Positions 1-6,103 are shown, numbered from the stretch's first letter. The stretch is DNA of 9,371 nt from an uncultured Lachnospiraceae bacterium (GCA_910588885.1 CAJUSQ010000108.1:1-9371), one strand, 5' to 3'. The notes: generated from the letters alone by a model not told the origin. Program-made: numbers and translations.

Positions 1-52
1 GCGACCTCCTGGTCCCAAACCAGGCGCTCTAGCCAAGCTGAGCCACACCCCG
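1..52 (-). tRNA. tRNA-Pro(UGG), 5' part, cut by the window edge
   Basis: Read on the minus strand, the gene starts at position 52 with acceptor strand CGGGGTG, then TG, a D-arm with stem GCTC/GAGC, and an anticodon arm with stem CCTGG/CCAGG enclosing loop TTTGGGA. The anticodon TGG (positions 15-17) decodes proline CCN codons. The variable loop begins AGGTC, and the T-arm and 3' acceptor strand lie beyond the left edge, so the end at 1 is artificial. It has its own consensus promoter about 26 bases upstream of the mature 5' end. Confidence 0.95.
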
Positions 53-84
53 TATCGTGGCTTGCTTCTCTTCGCAACACATCT

Positions 85-113
85 ATTATATTATAGGCTT
101 GCCTCTCTGTCAA
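85..113 (-). promoter_or_regulatory. Sigma-A promoter of tRNA-Pro
   Basis: On the minus strand, TTGACA (108-113) and TATAAT (85-90) are separated by 17 bases, a perfect match to the housekeeping consensus in both boxes and spacing. Transcription should start near position 78. The -35 box begins only 7 bases after the stop codon of the phosphodiesterase gene, with no terminator between, so operon read-through into the tRNA is also possible. Confidence 0.88.
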
Positions 114-120
114 TCATTTT

Positions 121-600
121 TTACAAATACTCCAACCAGAACTCTGCTTCTCCTTCTTCCTCCACCTCCATCAAAATATAAGAAGGGCGCCGTCCTTCCT
201 GCCTTGGGTAAGAAAGGCTTCCCGGATTCAGCAGAATCATATTTTTCCAATATTCAATTACCGGGCGATGGGTGTGGCCAAACATGACAATGTCAATTCC
301 ACGCCCCTCCGCCTCCCGTTTGATGGCTCCCAATCCGGTGCTGACGCAATAATAGTGCCCATGGGTAAGCAGAACACGGTATCTGCCGATCTCAAACTCC
401 CGTTCTTTTTCCAGATCCGAAAAAAAATCGTTGTTCCCTGCCACAATTTCGATCGGACAGCCTGCCATACCTGCAATCTCCCCTTCACAGCCCTCCGCGT
501 CCCCCAAATGAATCAGCAGGTCAACGGGAGCGGCATCCTCCAGGGCCCGCTCCAGGTAATCATGGTTTCTATGAGTATCACTGATAATCAATATCCTCAT
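121..600 (-). CDS. YfcE/MJ0936-type metallophosphodiesterase
   Basis: Small cytoplasmic metallophosphoesterase of 159 residues, the usual length for the YfcE/MJ0936/YsnB family. Members hydrolyse phosphodiester bonds of model substrates with two metal ions; the physiological substrate is generally unknown. The full metal-binding set is visible: SDTH with D8 and H10, HLGD with D34, GNND at 55-58, THGH at 79-82 and FGHTHRP at 107-113, followed by NPGS at 125-128. There is no signal peptide or membrane segment. The start ATG overlaps the stop of the upstream pyrophosphatase gene as ATGA, with GAGGAAG seven bases upstream, which indicates translational coupling. The order pyrophosphatase then phosphodiesterase matches ysnA-ysnB of Bacillus subtilis, so a link to nucleotide housekeeping is a fair inference. 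It is the last gene of the five-gene operon. Confidence 0.93.
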   Translation of the reverse strand: MRILIISDTHRNHDYLERALEDAAPVDLLIHLGDAEGCEGEIAGMAGCPIEIVAGNNDFFSDLEKEREFEIGRYRVLLTHGHYYCVSTGLGAIKREAEGRGIDIVMFGHTHRPVIEYWKNMILLNPGSLSYPRQEGRRPSYILMEVEEEGEAEFWLEYL

Positions 601-1199
601 CTTAAAACTTCCTCTTCCAGCTTAGCCCGCATGGCCCGCAGCGCCTTTCCCCTATGGCTTAGTTCATTTTTCTGCTCCGGACTTAGTTCTGCCGTGGTAC
701 ATCCCAGTTCCGGTACATAGAAAATCGGATCATATCCAAACCCATGTTCTCCCACAGGTGCAAAACCGATCCTTCCTTCAATCGTCCTCCGGATTGTAAA
801 AATTCTTCCGTCCGGCAATGCTGCCGCAATGGCACAGACAAATCTCGCAGTCCTCTGCTCCTCTTCCACTCCTTCCAAACGGTCCAAAAGCATCTGATTT
901 TTGATGGATTGAGGTGTATCCTCCCCGGCATATCTGGCCGAGTACACACCCGGCTCTTTATTCAAATAATCAATTTCCAGGCCGGAATCGTCTGCCAGCA
1001 CAATACAGTCGGTTCTCTCTGCGACTGCCTTCGCCTTAATGACGGCATTTTCTTCAAAGGTTGTGCCGTTTTCTTCAATGGGAACGGATATCCCGGCTTC
1101 TTTCATGGAAATGACTTCCAAGCCGGAACCTTCCAAAATCATTTTAATTTCCTCCAGTTTTCCTTCATTTCCGGTTGCAAAAATAATCTTCTTTTTCAT
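597..1199 (-). CDS. rdgB: XTP/dITP pyrophosphatase (RdgB/HAM1 family)
   Basis: Cytoplasmic house-cleaning nucleotide pyrophosphatase of 200 residues, full length for the family. It hydrolyses deaminated purine nucleotides (dITP, ITP, XTP) to the monophosphate and pyrophosphate and so keeps them out of DNA and RNA. Diagnostic motifs are all present: ATGNEGK at 8-14 (substrate-binding loop), ENGTTFEENA at 43-52, ADDSGL at 69-74 with the catalytic and metal-binding acidic pair, GVYSARYAG at 84-92, GFGYDPIF at 153-160 and SHRGKA at 181-186. The start ATG shares one base with the amidase stop (TAATG), and the stop overlaps the next start (ATGA). Expression is therefore likely coupled on both sides. 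A GGAGGAAGG ribosome binding site lies inside the end of the amidase gene. No anomalies are seen. Confidence 0.96.
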   Translation of the reverse strand: MKKKIIFATGNEGKLEEIKMILEGSGLEVISMKEAGISVPIEENGTTFEENAVIKAKAVAERTDCIVLADDSGLEIDYLNKEPGVYSARYAGEDTPQSIKNQMLLDRLEGVEEEQRTARFVCAIAAALPDGRIFTIRRTIEGRIGFAPVGEHGFGYDPIFYVPELGCTTAELSPEQKNELSHRGKALRAMRAKLEEEVLR

Positions 1200-2236
1200 T
1201 AAAATCCTTCCTCCAATGCTCGTATGATTCCCTGGTAAATCCCCTGCGCAATTAATTTTTGATACTCCGGGGAATTCAGCTTCGCCAATTCCTCTTCATT
1301 TGTCATAAATCCCACTTCTACCAAGGCCGCGGGCACCTGGCTGGTACGGATAATATAAATACTGTTGCCCTTCGATAATCCCAGGTTCTGGCTGCCTGCT
1401 GCCGCCACCGTTTCCTCCAGGCAGATTTCGGCCAGCCGTTTGCTGGAAAATCCTTCCTCCGGTTTTTTTTCGTCATACAGGACCTCTGTCCCGTTATAAT
1501 CCGACATTTCCCCGCTCGTAGTTGAATTATTATGAATGCTGATAAACAGGTTCGCATGGGACTTATTTGCCAGCTGCACACGCCTGTCCAGACTAATATC
1601 CGCATCCTCGGTCCTGGTATAATACACCTTCCAGTTCGTGTGCTGATCCAAAAGTGCCTTCAGCTCCAGTACAATAGCCAGATCCAAATCCTTTTCCTGA
1701 ACCCCCAGCTTAATTGCCCCCGGCTGTCCGCCCCCATGGCCGGCATCAATCACCAGTACCTTTTCATAAAGCTCCCCGGGCGGCACAAAATCCAGGTAAA
1801 GCCAGGAATCCCGAATCTCCCAGCGTACCTCATAAACCTCATCCGTGGTAATTTCAATAATGCCCACATCCTGTTCTCCGCCCAGCATCAAATTGTCAAT
1901 ATGATCGCTGCTGCCCAAAAGCGGATGCTCATAATAGTAATCATGCCCAATCCCTTTTAAGGTAACTACGATTAACTGGGACAGTACATCGCTCTCAATG
2001 GTAATATCCGCTTCCGTCAGTTTTTCCGGAAGCTCTATCCGCATCTGATGCTCCAGCTCCTCTTCGCTGTCCTCTGACTGGGATGTATAATAATCCATAA
2101 GCTCCAGCCCGGACGCCCTCTCTAATTCTTTTGCCGCTTCTTTTCGAACCCCCGACACGTAAAAGGCCGTTATACAGACTGCAACGGTCAGGATTCCCAT
2201 CATAAGGGCAGAAAGCTTTTTTATCGTATTCTCCAT
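1199..2236 (-). CDS. Membrane-anchored N-acetylmuramoyl-L-alanine amidase (Amidase_3)
   Basis: Zinc amidase of 345 residues that should cut the bond between N-acetylmuramic acid and the L-alanine of the peptide stem in peptidoglycan. Residues about 8-29 form one hydrophobic segment after a lysine-containing start, so the protein is probably anchored with the enzyme outside. Residues about 65-155 are a beta-rich region of unclear family. The Amidase_3 domain spans about 159-343 and shows IDAGHGG at 163-169 (H167), E181, SIHNN at 233-237 (H235) and VEVGFMTN at 306-313 (E307), the expected zinc and catalytic residues. No cell-wall-binding repeats are present. It starts 9 bases after the protease stop with AGGAAAGGA upstream, and its stop overlaps the rdgB start by one base. 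A role in vegetative wall turnover or a CwlD-like sporulation role are both possible; the operon promoter looks vegetative. Confidence 0.93.
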   Translation of the reverse strand: MENTIKKLSALMMGILTVAVCITAFYVSGVRKEAAKELERASGLELMDYYTSQSEDSEEELEHQMRIELPEKLTEADITIESDVLSQLIVVTLKGIGHDYYYEHPLLGSSDHIDNLMLGGEQDVGIIEITTDEVYEVRWEIRDSWLYLDFVPPGELYEKVLVIDAGHGGGQPGAIKLGVQEKDLDLAIVLELKALLDQHTNWKVYYTRTEDADISLDRRVQLANKSHANLFISIHNNSTTSGEMSDYNGTEVLYDEKKPEEGFSSKRLAEICLEETVAAAGSQNLGLSKGNSIYIIRTSQVPAALVEVGFMTNEEELAKLNSPEYQKLIAQGIYQGIIRALEEGF

Positions 2237-2245
2237 ATTCCTTTC

Positions 2246-3955
2246 CTACTCCTGGTAATCGCCGTATACCTTCAGGCACAAATTGCTCTCCTGGGTTTCT
2301 TCCAGGTTCTCCCATTTAGCCCCGGCAGGGCTGATATAGCTCTGTCCGTCCGAAAGGTCCACCGTACTGGTAAATTCGTCCGCCGAAAACTCAATCGCCA
2401 GAGGCTTATCCGTACCCGGCGTAGAAATATACAGCACCACCGCAAAGGTTTCCCCTGCTTCCACCGACACTGGCCGGTCAAAGTCAACGGTATAATAGCC
2501 GGCATTTCCCAGCTTTCCCTGGGCAACCGGCGTCCGCTCATGGAGGGAATCCGGGCCGGTGAAATGATTCACAATGTAAAGCACATATTCCGAATCCTTT
2601 CCCAGGGCATAAAATCCGGCAGCCCGCAGAGACTGGGCGCTGTCCGCCGTATAGACATTGGCACCGTAAATATTCTCCTTGCTGTAGCCCAGCTGGCCAA
2701 TCCATCCGCACAAATCCGACTGATAAATGGTATCATAATTATCAGCATCCTCAATCCTGGTATAAACCAGATTATGGCTGCCGATATTCACATCATAATA
2801 AGAAATATAGAATACACCCTCGTCTCCGAATTGGCTTCCCCAGCTGTTCTGGCAAAGAAAAGCCCCGTCCCCCTCCAACGGCATATTGAAATTCTCCTTC
2901 GCATAATTGTCATCCCAGCCGATGATCATCACATCATGGTTTGGCTTTGCGGTTCCCTGATAGCAGTAACTGTTAGTGGCGCTGTTATAATAATCGGTAT
3001 CCATCCTTCCGTTTCCAAGAGAACTATAGATTGATGTCTGCACACCACCATATTTAAATACTGCTTCTTTAATTTTTTCATAATCCTTTAATTCAATAAT
3101 CTGAATCTCCTGGACATGCTTCCGGCTGGTTAGCCCTTCGGGAGATTTTCCGTCCCCATAGGGATCCTCCGACTCAAATACCGGCCCCTGCCAGGCCGTC
3201 AGATAAGCCATACCCATGGTATAATTCCCTCCGTCCGCCTGCTCCAGAAAAAAGCTGTTCCTCAGGGACATATGATCCGGAGAAAATTCCATGGTTTCTT
3301 CCGGCATCAGCACGGATTCCATAGCGGAAAGAGCCGCAAACGCCCAACAGGTCCCAAATCCCCCCTGATCCTTTACGGCCGGTGTCCGCATCCGTTCCCG
3401 CAGGTCGTAAGAAGCCGGCAAAATGCTTTCCCCTGCCCCATTGTTCTGGGCAACGGCCTGATTCTGCTCTATATCCCACTGATAGGAATAATCCAGAAGC
3501 TCCGACACCGTATTGGCCGGAACATAATATTCCCCATCCTGATAAATCATAGAGGATGTGATTTCATTTTTCTCTTTGTTGACCGTAACTGCCGGATCGT
3601 CCAGCAAAAAAGAAATCTGATTCTCCTTTTTTTCAATTAAAAGCCGGGTTCCCTCATAAATATGGACGCTGCAGTTAAAGCTGTCCCGCAGCATTGACAC
3701 CGGAAGCATCAGGGACAAATTTTCATTCATAAAAATCCCGGTGTCCCGGCTGCTGAACTCTCTGCTGTCCACGAAAACAGAAATTTCCCTTTCGTTCACG
3801 CTTTCGGCAATCAACGGCTGCCATATGGCTGCCTCCAGTCTGGCTCCCCGAAACGTATCCACCTGCTCCAGTTTATTTCCCAAATTGCTGAATTTTAACA
3901 CCAGTCCAAAAAACAGTATCAGGAACATTCCTATGTATCTCTTTGAATTGCGCAC
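2246..3955 (-). CDS. Secreted C1-family (papain-like) cysteine protease with lectin-like C-terminal domain
   Basis: Predicted extracellular cysteine protease of 569 residues. Residues about 5-25 are a hydrophobic export signal or anchor. Residues about 57-170 resemble the copper-amine-oxidase N-terminal/stalk fold common in clostridial surface proteins, which is a moderate call. The peptidase C1 domain (about 180-400) has the oxyanion glutamine Q197 in KDQGGFGTCWAF, nucleophile C203, H340 in NHDVMIIGWDD and N370 in QNSWGSQFGDEG, so the catalytic set is complete. The tail (about 405-566) fits the lectin-like domain that follows such C1 domains in Firmicutes. There is no LPXTG motif. The start is GTG at 3955, chosen because GAGGAG lies five bases upstream. 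It lies 18 bases after the methyltransferase stop and 9 bases before the amidase start. The substrate is unknown; a surface or wall-associated protein or peptide is an inference from context. Confidence 0.9.
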   Translation of the reverse strand: MRNSKRYIGMFLILFFGLVLKFSNLGNKLEQVDTFRGARLEAAIWQPLIAESVNEREISVFVDSREFSSRDTGIFMNENLSLMLPVSMLRDSFNCSVHIYEGTRLLIEKKENQISFLLDDPAVTVNKEKNEITSSMIYQDGEYYVPANTVSELLDYSYQWDIEQNQAVAQNNGAGESILPASYDLRERMRTPAVKDQGGFGTCWAFAALSAMESVLMPEETMEFSPDHMSLRNSFFLEQADGGNYTMGMAYLTAWQGPVFESEDPYGDGKSPEGLTSRKHVQEIQIIELKDYEKIKEAVFKYGGVQTSIYSSLGNGRMDTDYYNSATNSYCYQGTAKPNHDVMIIGWDDNYAKENFNMPLEGDGAFLCQNSWGSQFGDEGVFYISYYDVNIGSHNLVYTRIEDADNYDTIYQSDLCGWIGQLGYSKENIYGANVYTADSAQSLRAAGFYALGKDSEYVLYIVNHFTGPDSLHERTPVAQGKLGNAGYYTVDFDRPVSVEAGETFAVVLYISTPGTDKPLAIEFSADEFTSTVDLSDGQSYISPAGAKWENLEETQESNLCLKVYGDYQE

Positions 3956-3973
3956 CTTTTCTCCTCACCTGTT

Positions 3974-5128
3974 CTATTGGACTCTGTTCCGCTTTGGTGG
4001 TTTCGGCCCCAAATACTGATAAAAATAGGTTTTCAGCATCCCATTGTATATTTTTCGGTTTTTATCCGCCTTCCGCCCAATATCGCGCTCAGCATCCTCG
4101 TAACTGGTAATCAAATAACAGGACCAGCAATCCAGCCGTCCCATAGCCTGGCCCAGCTCCCGGTAAATCCCCGGCAGCGTTTCCTTTTCCTCCATCCGCT
4201 CCCCATAGGGCGGATTGGTGATCAGAAACCCATATTTCTTCGGATGGTTCAGCTCCGACACCGGCCTGTGCTGGAAATGGATGAGATGGGCTACCCCTGC
4301 TCTCTTTGCATTCTCTCTTGCCACCTTCACAATCTCGTTGTCTGCATCATATCCCTGAATATCCACCTGAATCTCGCTGGTCTTCTGCGCCTCTGCCTCT
4401 TCCCGGCATTCCTGCCAGAGCTCCGAGGGGATCAGGTTCGTCCACTGCTCCGCCGTAAAGCCCCGTTTTGCGCCCGGTGCAATGTTAGCCGCCATCATTG
4501 CCGCTTCAATTAAAAATGTACCGCTTCCGCAGAACGGATCCACCAAAATGCGATCCCGCTTCCAAGGCGTCAGCAGCAGCAAAGCCGCAGCCAACGTCTC
4601 GGTAATCGGCGCCTTTCCGGCCATAGTCCGATAGCCCCGCTTATGAAGGGAATCCCCTGTGGTATCCAGTGCAACAGTAACCCTGTCTTTCATCAAAAAA
4701 ATCCTCAGGGGATACTCGGATCCCGTTTCCAGAAACCATTCCTCATGATACGTTTGTTTCATCCGTTCTACCATGGCCTTTTTCACAATAGACTGAATAT
4801 CCGAAGAGCTAAAAAGCCTGCTCTTAATGGAAGAGGCCTTTGCGGCCCAGAATCTGCCGTCCCTGGGAATATATTCCTCCCAGGTAATAGCCCGGATGCC
4901 CTCAAATAATTCCTCAAAGGTCTCTGCCCGAAACTCTCCTGCTTTTAAAAGCACCCGCTCCGCCGTTCGTAAAAAAATATTGGCCCGGCATATGGCTTCC
5001 GCATCTCCCTCAAAGGTCACTCTTCCGTCTTCTACCTGTATCACCTCATACCCCAAGTCATAAATTTCCCTTTTCAGCACTGATTCCAGGCCAAAATGAC
5101 AAGGGGCTATTATCTCAAATCGATTCAT
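3974..5128 (-). CDS. ypsC: THUMP-domain class I SAM-dependent rRNA (guanine-N2) methyltransferase, YpsC/RlmL type
   Basis: Cytoplasmic RNA methyltransferase of 384 residues, matching the single-domain YpsC proteins of Firmicutes; in E. coli the equivalent is the first half of the RlmKL fusion, which makes m2G in 23S rRNA. The N-terminus (1-45) and THUMP RNA-binding region (about 45-160) precede the Rossmann-fold catalytic domain. That domain shows the SAM-binding motif VDPFCGSGTFLIEAA at 196-210, the acidic ribose-binding motif GYDAD at 259-263 and the catalytic motif TNPPYGERM at 304-312. The start ATG at 5128 has GGAG seven bases upstream. The start region lies in one copy of a duplicated 32-bp segment. 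It is the first gene of the operon, about 120 bases from the predicted start site. The exact target nucleotide cannot be read from sequence. Confidence 0.92.
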   Translation of the reverse strand: MNRFEIIAPCHFGLESVLKREIYDLGYEVIQVEDGRVTFEGDAEAICRANIFLRTAERVLLKAGEFRAETFEELFEGIRAITWEEYIPRDGRFWAAKASSIKSRLFSSSDIQSIVKKAMVERMKQTYHEEWFLETGSEYPLRIFLMKDRVTVALDTTGDSLHKRGYRTMAGKAPITETLAAALLLLTPWKRDRILVDPFCGSGTFLIEAAMMAANIAPGAKRGFTAEQWTNLIPSELWQECREEAEAQKTSEIQVDIQGYDADNEIVKVARENAKRAGVAHLIHFQHRPVSELNHPKKYGFLITNPPYGERMEEKETLPGIYRELGQAMGRLDCWSCYLITSYEDAERDIGRKADKNRKIYNGMLKTYFYQYLGPKPPKRNRVQ

Positions 5129-5198
5129 TCTTTTTCTCCGCTGTCAATCGCTGTTTTCTCACATCAATTCATTCTTTTTCTTTACTGTCAATCGCTGT
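5123..5198. repeat. Imperfect 32-bp direct duplication covering the methyltransferase start
   Basis: Copies at 5123-5154 and 5167-5198 match at 29 of 32 positions, with a 44-base period. Both contain, on the minus strand, a TTGACA hexamer and an ATGAAT start-like sequence. The copy nearer the gene keeps the GGAG ribosome binding site and is the real start. In the distal copy the three mismatches fall on that site, and its ATGAAT is followed at once by TGA. Neither TTGACA has a -10 box at promoter spacing. Confidence 0.85.
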
Positions 5199-5225
5199 AA
5201 TTCTGTAGATCCTCTTGTTCTCATC

Positions 5226-5245
5226 GGTTTCCCCCTGGGGAAACC
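5226..5245. promoter_or_regulatory. Perfect 9-bp inverted repeat at the start of the operon transcript
   Basis: GGTTTCCCC (5226-5234) and GGGGAAACC (5237-5245) are perfect inverted copies around a 2-base centre. The element begins about three bases downstream of the predicted transcription start. It could be an operator for a dimeric repressor or a 5' stem-loop that protects the mRNA. There is no T-run on either side, so a terminator is unlikely. The sequence does not identify a regulator. Confidence 0.6.
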
Positions 5246-5254
5246 TCTAAACAT

Positions 5255-5283
5255 ATATTATAGTTTCCGCCTTTTGCTGTCAA
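5255..5283 (-). promoter_or_regulatory. Sigma-A promoter of the five-gene operon
   Basis: On the minus strand TTGACA (5278-5283) and TAATAT (5255-5260) are separated by 17 bases, inside a CTATAATATA context much like the tRNA-Pro promoter. The start site should be near 5248, giving a leader of about 120 bases before the methyltransferase ATG. The leader contains the inverted repeat and both copies of the 32-bp duplication. The -35 box begins 7 bases after the rhodanese stop, with no terminator between. Confidence 0.82.
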
Positions 5284-5290
5284 CCTATTT

Positions 5291-5593
5291 TTAACTTAGA
5301 TACCGTTCCTGCCACGCCCGAATACCGCCTACAACCGTATACACCTGAAATCCTTCCCTGCTCAGTTCTTTTGCTGCCATAAGACTACTGCCGCCCCTTT
5401 CACAGTATAAAATATAAGCGGTATCCTTAGAAAGGCTATCCTTGTATTCTTCTAAATCTTCATAAGGAATATTCCTGGCTCCCTCCAAATGACATACGTC
5501 ATACTCTTCCCTGGAACGCAGATCAATTAAGCCTGTATTCGGTCTCTCCAAATATCTCTCTATATCCTTCACGCCAATGGTCTGAAATCCCAT
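5291..5593 (-). CDS. Single-domain rhodanese-like sulfurtransferase
   Basis: Cytoplasmic protein of 100 residues made of one rhodanese domain. Single-domain rhodaneses carry persulfide sulfur on the loop cysteine and pass it to acceptors such as cyanide, thiols or sulfur-trafficking proteins; the partner here is unknown. Family signs are the DLRSREEYDVCHLEGARNIP stretch (24-43) and the active-site loop C64-ERGGSS at 64-70, with the cysteine intact. The loop is followed by MAAKELSREGFQVYTVVGGIRAW (72-94), which fits the C-terminal helices and the typical GG-W ending. The start ATG has AAGGGGG seven bases upstream. The gene lies between the terminator of the Asn/Ser/Gln-repeat gene and the operon promoter, so it is probably a single-gene transcript. 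No convincing promoter is visible in 5594-5665, although a 6-bp hairpin is. Confidence 0.93.
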   Translation of the reverse strand: MGFQTIGVKDIERYLERPNTGLIDLRSREEYDVCHLEGARNIPYEDLEEYKDSLSKDTAYILYCERGGSSLMAAKELSREGFQVYTVVGGIRAWQERYLS

Positions 5594-5632
5594 TCTGCCG
5601 CCCCCTTCTTTCCAAAATCATAACTCTGTCTA

Positions 5633-5648
5633 TGCAGCAACGGCTGCA
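5633..5648. promoter_or_regulatory. Short perfect inverted repeat upstream of the rhodanese gene
   Basis: TGCAGC (5633-5638) and GCTGCA (5643-5648) flank a 4-base centre, 39 bases before the rhodanese start codon. It could be a leader hairpin or a small operator. A TATGAT hexamer lies between it and the gene but lacks a good -35 partner. Confidence 0.3.
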
Positions 5649-5665
5649 CCTGAATTTTCAATTAG

Positions 5666-5697
5666 AAAAAGATTGCAGGAGATTTCCCGCAATCTTT
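5666..5697 (-). terminator. Rho-independent terminator of the Asn/Ser/Gln-repeat gene
   Basis: On the minus strand AAAGATTGCGGG pairs with CCTGCAATCTTT (one G-U pair) around the 6-base loop AAATCT, and the stem runs into TTTTTC. It lies about 50 bases after the stop of the 78-residue gene and before the rhodanese gene, so it should separate the two transcripts. Confidence 0.85.
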
Positions 5698-5749
5698 CCC
5701 TAGGATACCTTATGCTCTTTTTCTCATTTGGCAGCTTGTTCCATCCAAA

Positions 5750-5986
5750 TTATCTGCAGTTGCTTCCGCCTTTGTTGGATGCTTTATTCTGAGTGCTGTT
5801 CTTGGTGTGGCAATTCTGAGAATTGCTGTTCTGAGAGCTGCTGTTCTGGGAATTGCTGTTCTGAGAGCTGCTGTTCGAAGAATAGCTGTTCTGGGTACTA
5901 TTCTGTGAATAGCTGTTCTGAGAATTACTGTTTGTACCGTTATTGGCATTCGTACCTTTGTTCTGAGTATTTGTGTTTTTTGCCAT
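5750..5986 (-). CDS. Small Asn/Ser/Gln-rich repeat protein, putative forespore-expressed
   Basis: I do not recognise a family for this 78-residue protein. After MAKNTNTQNKGTNANNGTN come eight degenerate repeats of consensus S-x-S-Q-N at residues 20-58 (SNSQN, SYSQN, STQN, SYSSN, SSSQN, SNSQN, SSSQN, SNSQN), then a basic tail ending NKGGSNCR with two cysteines (59 and 77). It has no signal peptide, membrane segment or long hydrophobic stretch and is predicted disordered. It is very likely a real gene: a perfect AGGAGG lies nine bases upstream of the ATG, a sigma-G-like promoter lies further upstream, and a strong terminator follows. Size, polar repeats and promoter type recall gamma-type small acid-soluble spore proteins (SspE), but no SspE homology or GPR protease site is seen. 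The spore role is inference. Confidence 0.78.
   Translation of the reverse strand: MAKNTNTQNKGTNANNGTNSNSQNSYSQNSTQNSYSSNSSSQNSNSQNSSSQNSNSQNCHTKNSTQNKASNKGGSNCR
5813..5929 (-). repeat. 15-bp tandem repeats encoding S-x-S-Q-N pentapeptides
   Basis: About eight units of 12 or 15 bases, for example AGCAGCTCTCAGAAC alternating with AGCAATTCCCAGAAC, lie in frame inside the small gene. The last four units form a near-perfect 30-bp duplication (SSSQN-SNSQN twice). Such arrays change copy number by slippage, so the protein length is likely to vary between strains. Confidence 0.85.
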
Positions 5987-5995
5987 GATTTATTG

Positions 5996-6001
5996 CCTCC
6001 T
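5996..6001 (-). promoter_or_regulatory. Consensus ribosome binding site fixing the small-gene start
   Basis: AGGAGG on the minus strand, nine bases before the ATG at 5986. It fixes the frame of the repeat gene against an overlapping 106-codon frame that starts with GTG at 6030 and has no ribosome binding site. Confidence 0.85.
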
Positions 6002-6033
6002 AAAATGTTTTGCTGCTTTATTTGCGGCACAGT

Positions 6034-6063
6034 TAGTATTTGAAATATTTTATATTTTATTCA
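6034..6063 (-). promoter_or_regulatory. Sigma-G-like (forespore) promoter of the Asn/Ser/Gln-repeat gene
   Basis: On the minus strand TGAATA (6058-6063) and AATACTA (6034-6040) are 17 bases apart. The Bacillus sigma-G consensus is TGAATA, 17-18 bases, CATACTA, so only one position differs. Sigma-F promoters overlap this consensus. The start would be near 6027, giving a leader of about 40 bases that includes AGGAGG. No sigma-A promoter is evident for this gene. Confidence 0.65.
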
Positions 6064-6074
6064 TTACTTTTTCG

Positions 6075-6103
6075 TTGATTTTTTTAAGGAAATATATTAT
6101 AAT
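6075..6103 (+). promoter_or_regulatory. Sigma-A promoter reading away from the small gene
   Basis: On the plus strand TTGATT (6075-6080) and a perfect TATAAT (6098-6103) are separated by 17 bases. The predicted start is near 6110. No plus-strand gene follows, but a strong terminator lies about 75-110 bases downstream, which defines a short transcript. The -35 box is 11 bases from the -35 box of the opposing sigma-G-like promoter. Confidence 0.7.

Noticed and set aside
268..720. Plus-strand 150-codon open frame across the phosphodiesterase and pyrophosphatase genes
   Set aside because: It is antisense to two genes with complete catalytic motifs, has no ribosome binding site and encodes nothing recognisable.
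1532..1960. Plus-strand 142-codon open frame inside the amidase gene
   Set aside because: It is antisense to the Amidase_3 domain, which has all zinc ligands; no independent start signals are present.
5813..5929. CRISPR-like array in the 15-bp repeats
   Set aside because: Units are contiguous with no spacers, are in frame within a gene, and no cas genes are present.
5710..6030. Minus-strand 106-codon frame rich in R-T-A repeats overlapping the Asn/Ser/Gln gene
   Set aside because: The frame is open only because the 15-bp repeat lacks stops in it. Its GTG start at 6030 lies upstream of the predicted transcript start and has no ribosome binding site, while the 5986 ATG has a perfect one.
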